DNA of 64,000 bases from Halomonas litopenaei (lineage in GTDB: Bacteria; Pseudomonadota; Gammaproteobacteria; Pseudomonadales; Halomonadaceae), in the NCBI RefSeq assembly GCF_017303055.1, contig NZ_JAEKJT010000012.1, positions 1-64,000 on the forward strand, in the 5' to 3' direction. Positions 60,688-64,000 of the stretch are shown one piece after another (the stretch's first letter is position 1; every line of letters begins with the position of its first letter). A model generated the notes under the pieces. It was given only the letters and a program-made list of their open reading frames with translations, was not told the DNA's origin and did no database searches. A program made the translations under genes and the position numbers.

Positions 60688-61668
60688 CTAGTTCACGACC
60701 TTGGCGGCGAAGGAGTCATCCACGATATCTTCGTAGTACATCTCGCCTTCGATGTTGCCAACGAACTGCTGCATCTCGATGGCGTTGGTAAAGGCGTCTT
60801 CGGTAATCGTCACGCTTTCCGGATAGACGTTGTTGTCGATCATGCGCTGCACCGCCGCGTCGACCACCTCGCCGGACAGGTCACCGAACTCCTCGCGCGC
60901 CACGGCCTTGGCCACGTCAGCGTCGGTATGAATCAAGGCCAGCGAATCATTGATCGCATTGACGAAGCGCAAGACAAGATCTGGATTATCATCAATCATT
61001 TCCTGGGAGGTATTGATGGTCGAGAACGCATACTCGGGATAGTCATCAGTGAAGGCATGGATAATCTCCAGTCCCTGGGAAATACCCTGCTCGACCTGGG
61101 GCTGGTACGCCACGGCGATGTCGCCGCGTCCGGACAGCACCGGCCCAAGCTCAGAGCCATTCTGTACTTCTGTTATCTGGACCTCGCCGTCCACCCCGGC
61201 ATCTTCGATCAGACGCTTGATGAGCGTATTCGACGTACCTGGCGCCAACCCGACCACGACCTCCTTGCCGGCCAAGTCTGCGGGCGAGCTATAGTCGAGG
61301 TCGGGACTTGCCAGTACCCACACCGGTGCACTGTTGGCTACCGCACTGATGGCTTTGCCGCTCCCTCCCTGTTCCTGGGCAAAGCCAACATGCTCTGGAC
61401 CGTGAACAGAAAACTGAGACTCCCCCGCCAGTACCGATGCCAATGCCGCTGGCCCCGATCCGGCTGAGCGCACGACAGGCACGTCAATGTTGTACTCATT
61501 GAAAAGTCCTTCGTGCTTGGCCACATATACCGGCAAGTAGAGTAGGGAGTGGAAGGCTTCGTTGATGAGGATTGTGTCCATCTCCTGAGCGTGTGCCTGG
61601 AAAGAGGACATACCAGCAACAAGACCGAGACCCACCATCATTTTCTTGGAGCAGAAGAAAGCATTCAT
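60688..61668 (-). CDS. ABC substrate-binding protein (NMT1/SsuA-like)
   Basis: A 326-residue periplasmic receptor. The signal peptide ends near residue 27 (AHA). NMT1/SsuA features are YLPVYVAKHEGLFNEYNIDV, GSGPAALASVLAGESQF, and DLAGKEVVVGLAPGTSNT. The ligand could be a sulfonate, pyrimidine-like compound or another small anion. It follows the permease gene 74 bp downstream. Confidence 0.88.
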   Translation of the reverse strand: MNAFFCSKKMMVGLGLVAGMSSFQAHAQEMDTILINEAFHSLLYLPVYVAKHEGLFNEYNIDVPVVRSAGSGPAALASVLAGESQFSVHGPEHVGFAQEQGGSGKAISAVANSAPVWVLASPDLDYSSPADLAGKEVVVGLAPGTSNTLIKRLIEDAGVDGEVQITEVQNGSELGPVLSGRGDIAVAYQPQVEQGISQGLEIIHAFTDDYPEYAFSTINTSQEMIDDNPDLVLRFVNAINDSLALIHTDADVAKAVAREEFGDLSGEVVDAAVQRMIDNNVYPESVTITEDAFTNAIEMQQFVGNIEGEMYYEDIVDDSFAAKVVN

Positions 61669-61742
61669 ACTGATTTCATTCCTTGTCGTTATTTTTTCAA
61701 CAGTATCACTGCAGCATCAACGACCTGCGTCGTTATCACACC

Positions 61743-62576
61743 TCACCTCGCGTGGTCCCAGGGAAGCAACCGCTTTTCCACTTTGGACACCACCACATAA
61801 AGAGCAATGGCGACCATCATGAGCACGATAACGCCTACCCAGACCACGTTGAGATTAAAGAGATTTCCCGCTACAAAAATCATTCGACCCAATCCACGGT
61901 CCGATGAGATAAACTCACCACCAATCTCGGCGATTAGGGCAAAACCAATATTCAAGCGGAAGGCAGAGATGATCCACGGCAACGTTGCCGGAGCCACGAC
62001 TTTCGTGAACACTTCCCGCCGGGAACCTCCTAGCGATCTCATCAGATTAATCATATTTCCATCAATCTGATGGGTTCCCTGATAAGCGGACAGCAGAGCC
62101 ACGACAAAGGTGGCTACGAATGCCAGCATGATCTTTGAAAACATGCCGGAGCCAAACCAGATGATGATCATCGGGGCCAAGGCGATTTTAGGCAGCCCAT
62201 TCAGCGCAACCATAAACGGGTCAATGATTCGGGCAGTGGTACGCGAGAACCAGAGCAACAAGCCACAGATCGAGCCAAGCACGCTACCCAGCAAGAACCC
62301 CGCAATCGTGGCAGACACGGTCGCCAGGGTATCGTCCAGTAGCTGACCTGACTGAAGCAGACGAAGCGCTTCTTCGGCAATCCCGGATGGCGACCCCATC
62401 AAGAAGGGATTGATCCAGCCAACGCTGACTCCCACTTGCCACAGCGCAACGAGCAGAGCTATCCCTGCACCACGCCATAGATTGTCCGTCAGCAGCACCG
62501 ATCTCTTCGATGCTTCACTGATGTCTTTGTTGCTACCTGCCTGAATCCTATGGGTAAAGGTCTGAGCATCGCTCAT
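61743..62576 (-). CDS. ABC transporter permease (SsuC-like)
   Basis: A 277-residue inner-membrane permease of the nitrate/sulfonate/taurine class with about six helices. The loop that contacts the ATPase has the EAA pattern MRSLGGSRREVFTKVVAPATLPWIISAFRLNIGFAL (G at the usual position). It overlaps the ATPase gene by ATGA. It forms the membrane channel of the uptake system. Confidence 0.9.
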   Translation of the reverse strand: MSDAQTFTHRIQAGSNKDISEASKRSVLLTDNLWRGAGIALLVALWQVGVSVGWINPFLMGSPSGIAEEALRLLQSGQLLDDTLATVSATIAGFLLGSVLGSICGLLLWFSRTTARIIDPFMVALNGLPKIALAPMIIIWFGSGMFSKIMLAFVATFVVALLSAYQGTHQIDGNMINLMRSLGGSRREVFTKVVAPATLPWIISAFRLNIGFALIAEIGGEFISSDRGLGRMIFVAGNLFNLNVVWVGVIVLMMVAIALYVVVSKVEKRLLPWDHAR

Positions 62577-63415
62577 GCGGCACCTCCCGCGACCTGGATG
62601 TCCAAATCCTCCCAGATCTGATCGAAAAGGGTCTGGTATCGAACATCACTGCGAGCCTTGAGGCACGAGCCAAGCTCACGGGACAACCCAACGTCATACA
62701 CCTTTTTTACGGATGTTGGGCGCTTGGTCATCACTGCGACGCGGTCCGACATGGCGATAGCTTCGCCAATATCATGGGTAATCAGGACCACGGTTTTCTT
62801 GTGTTCCTTTAGAATCGATACGATCTCTTCCTCCAGAACAAGCCGCGTCTGGTAGTCGAGTGCCGAAAAGGGTTCATCCAGAAGAATGAGGTCAGGCTCG
62901 GTAATGAGCGTGCGGATCAACGCCACCCTCTGACGCATCCCCCCAGAAAGCGTACCCGGATATTGATCAGCAAAGTCCGCCAGACCATAACGAGACAAGT
63001 GATCCTTGGCCATTTCATAGCGACGCGACTTTGACACTCCGCGAACTTCCAATCCAAGACATACGTTATCGATGATAGTTCGCCATGGAAACAGAAGATC
63101 ACGTTGCAGCATGTAGCCGATTCGTGCGCCACAATGAGGGTCTCGCCCACTGAGTTCAATGACACCATCCGTGGGCTCAAGCAGGCTGGATATAATATTG
63201 AACATCGTGCTTTTCCCACACCCACTCGGGCCCACGATGCTGACAAACTCCTCCTTTTTTATATCCAGAGTAATATCTCGGATCACTTCGACAGCGCCAC
63301 CGTCAGAGCTGTGAAATGTCTTCCTCACACCTTGAAGGGAAATCACACTTTCTCGACTTGGCGGGGTCGACTCAAGGTCTTCCGTAGAAAAAGCACGCAC
63401 AGCTGGGGCGTTCAT
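62573..63415 (-). CDS. ABC transporter ATP-binding protein (SsuB-like)
   Basis: A 280-residue ATPase. Walker A is GPSGCGKST, the signature LSGGMRQR, Walker B LILLDEPFSALD and the switch His in ITHDIGEA. The closest class is nitrate/sulfonate/taurine importers. It is the first gene of the operon, with AGGAGG before the ATG at 63415. The coding sequence is somewhat less GC-rich than the genes to the left. Confidence 0.93.
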   Translation of the reverse strand: MNAPAVRAFSTEDLESTPPSRESVISLQGVRKTFHSSDGGAVEVIRDITLDIKKEEFVSIVGPSGCGKSTMFNIISSLLEPTDGVIELSGRDPHCGARIGYMLQRDLLFPWRTIIDNVCLGLEVRGVSKSRRYEMAKDHLSRYGLADFADQYPGTLSGGMRQRVALIRTLITEPDLILLDEPFSALDYQTRLVLEEEIVSILKEHKKTVVLITHDIGEAIAMSDRVAVMTKRPTSVKKVYDVGLSRELGSCLKARSDVRYQTLFDQIWEDLDIQVAGGAA

Positions 63416-63793
63416 CTACTACCTCCTGAGCAAGGGCAGAGTCTTGAATTATGTATTTCTTATTAGGCATTTACGGTGCCACCCGGAAATTTTCCTTTTT
63501 CAATCAAAGCAATAATTAGCATCAGGGCACAGCAAATGTCAGACAAAGCAGGTGAAATGTTCACCTGTGGTGCACTGCAGCGCTGGCATTGCACCAGATC
63601 TGCCAATACCGGTGGCGACACCTCGCGCTCCTCTTCGTTGCGCTGCGTCGCTGCTCCTAGAAGGCGTTTCGCCTCGCTCCTGCACGCCCTAAGTCAAACT
63701 AAAGTCTAGGGCTTGTCATTCTCATAAATTGATAACAGTGTTTCTTCAGTAATCCTTTTGCCATATACCATTTATCAAAATACGAGGTACGCC
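63416..63793. other. Divergent intergenic region before the IclR-type gene
   Basis: About 380 bp without a clear gene. The left part is AT-rich and should hold the promoter of the ABC operon. The central part (63585-63705) is GC-rich and full of short GCTCCT/CGCTGCG-type motifs, and ends in CTAGGGCTTGT, an 11-mer also found at the end of the MITE-like element near 53446-53456. It may be a degraded repeat of the same family. Confidence 0.45.
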
Positions 63794-64000
63794 ATGACTC
63801 CTTCCGACCGCATGCTGGCACTGCTTTGCTGCCTCGCCAATCAAGGCGGTGCCATGACGGTGAAGGCGCTAGCCGCTCAAACTCAGCAACCCACGTCCAC
63901 CGCTTATCGTCACCTGCGTCAGTTGCTGGCCTGGGGAATGGTCAGTGAGCGGGAAGGTGGGACCTATGCCCCAGGCCCGCAGGCTGTGCGGCTGCAGCAA
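63794..64000 (+). CDS. IclR-type regulator, 5' end (partial)
   Basis: The frame opens with ATG 63794 after GAGG and runs to the window edge (69 codons). It begins MTPSDRMLALLCCLANQGG and continues with a winged helix-turn-helix pattern (KALAAQTQQPTSTAYRHLRQLLAWGMV), as in IclR regulators. The effector domain lies outside the window. By position it could control the divergent ABC/TauE/amidase operon. Confidence 0.7.
   Translation, partial: MTPSDRMLALLCCLANQGGAMTVKALAAQTQQPTSTAYRHLRQLLAWGMVSEREGGTYAPGPQAVRLQQ

Noticed and set aside
63585..63717. Possible transposase remnant
   Set aside because: No coding similarity could be seen; only an 11-bp match with the MITE-like end and repeated short motifs.

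Overview
The window is GC-rich, densely packed bacterial chromosome, most likely from a halophilic or marine gammaproteobacterium of the Halomonas type. This placement is an inference from gene content: several TRAP transporters, a betaine-type binding protein, a carboxyspermidine-type polyamine pathway, Alg8/Alg44-like synthase genes and a LapA/BapA-like adhesin. No rRNA, tRNA, CRISPR array or intact insertion sequence was seen.

Layout. (1) 1-2993, minus strand: the N-terminal part of a giant repetitive surface adhesin with a retention module and a LapG-type cleavage motif; it runs off the left edge. (2) 2994-3961: a long AT-rich divergent control region. (3) 3962-13633, plus strand: a six-gene exopolysaccharide operon with a UDP-glucose-dehydrogenase-like enzyme, an Alg8-like glycosyltransferase, an Alg44-like PilZ/HlyD protein, a PL14-like lyase, a PL5 (AlgL-like) lyase and a very long AlgK-like Sel1 lipoprotein. 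(4) 13743-26385: mixed single genes, including a LysR regulator with a divergent aldo/keto reductase, a tiny 2OG-oxygenase-like protein, a DUF1800/DUF1501 pair, a DUF1826 gene with a Zur-like box, NDH-2, a MucR-like MHYT-GGDEF-EAL protein, and an ECF sigma factor/anti-sigma pair. (5) 26612-33169, minus strand: a CoA-transferase, acyl-CoA dehydrogenase, ETF and transporter operon with a HutC-type GntR regulator. (6) 33282-39841: small single genes and the carboxynorspermidine synthase/decarboxylase pair. (7) 40580-47780, plus strand: a TRAP transporter, dehydrogenases, a beta-keto acid cleavage enzyme, a gamma-carbonic-anhydrase-like protein and a LacI regulator. (8) 47812-53257: Lrp regulator with a divergent alcohol dehydrogenase, then M20 amidohydrolase, AbgT transporter and LysR. 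(9) 53461-58329: a second TRAP operon with an Ldh2-family dehydrogenase and a divergent XRE-cupin regulator. (10) 58484-63415, minus strand: an ABC uptake system with a TauE exporter and an amidase. (11) The 5' end of an IclR-type regulator at the right edge.

How the parts fit. The left 24 kb reads as a surface and biofilm module that can be tied to cyclic-di-GMP: the adhesin carries a LapG-type site, the synthase partner carries an intact PilZ domain, and a MucR-like GGDEF-EAL protein is encoded nearby. The sugar-nucleotide dehydrogenase looks like a UDP-glucose rather than a GDP-mannose enzyme, and the acetylation, epimerase and porin genes of the alginate operon are absent. The polymer may therefore be a glucuronic-acid polymer rather than alginate. 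This is the best candidate for a little-described system here. The right 38 kb is a series of self-contained scavenging modules, each pairing a transporter or CoA-activation step with catabolic enzymes and its own regulator, and several have recognisable candidate operators.

A genome-style feature is the repeated presence of short (10-18 bp) imperfect tandem duplications in intergenic gaps.
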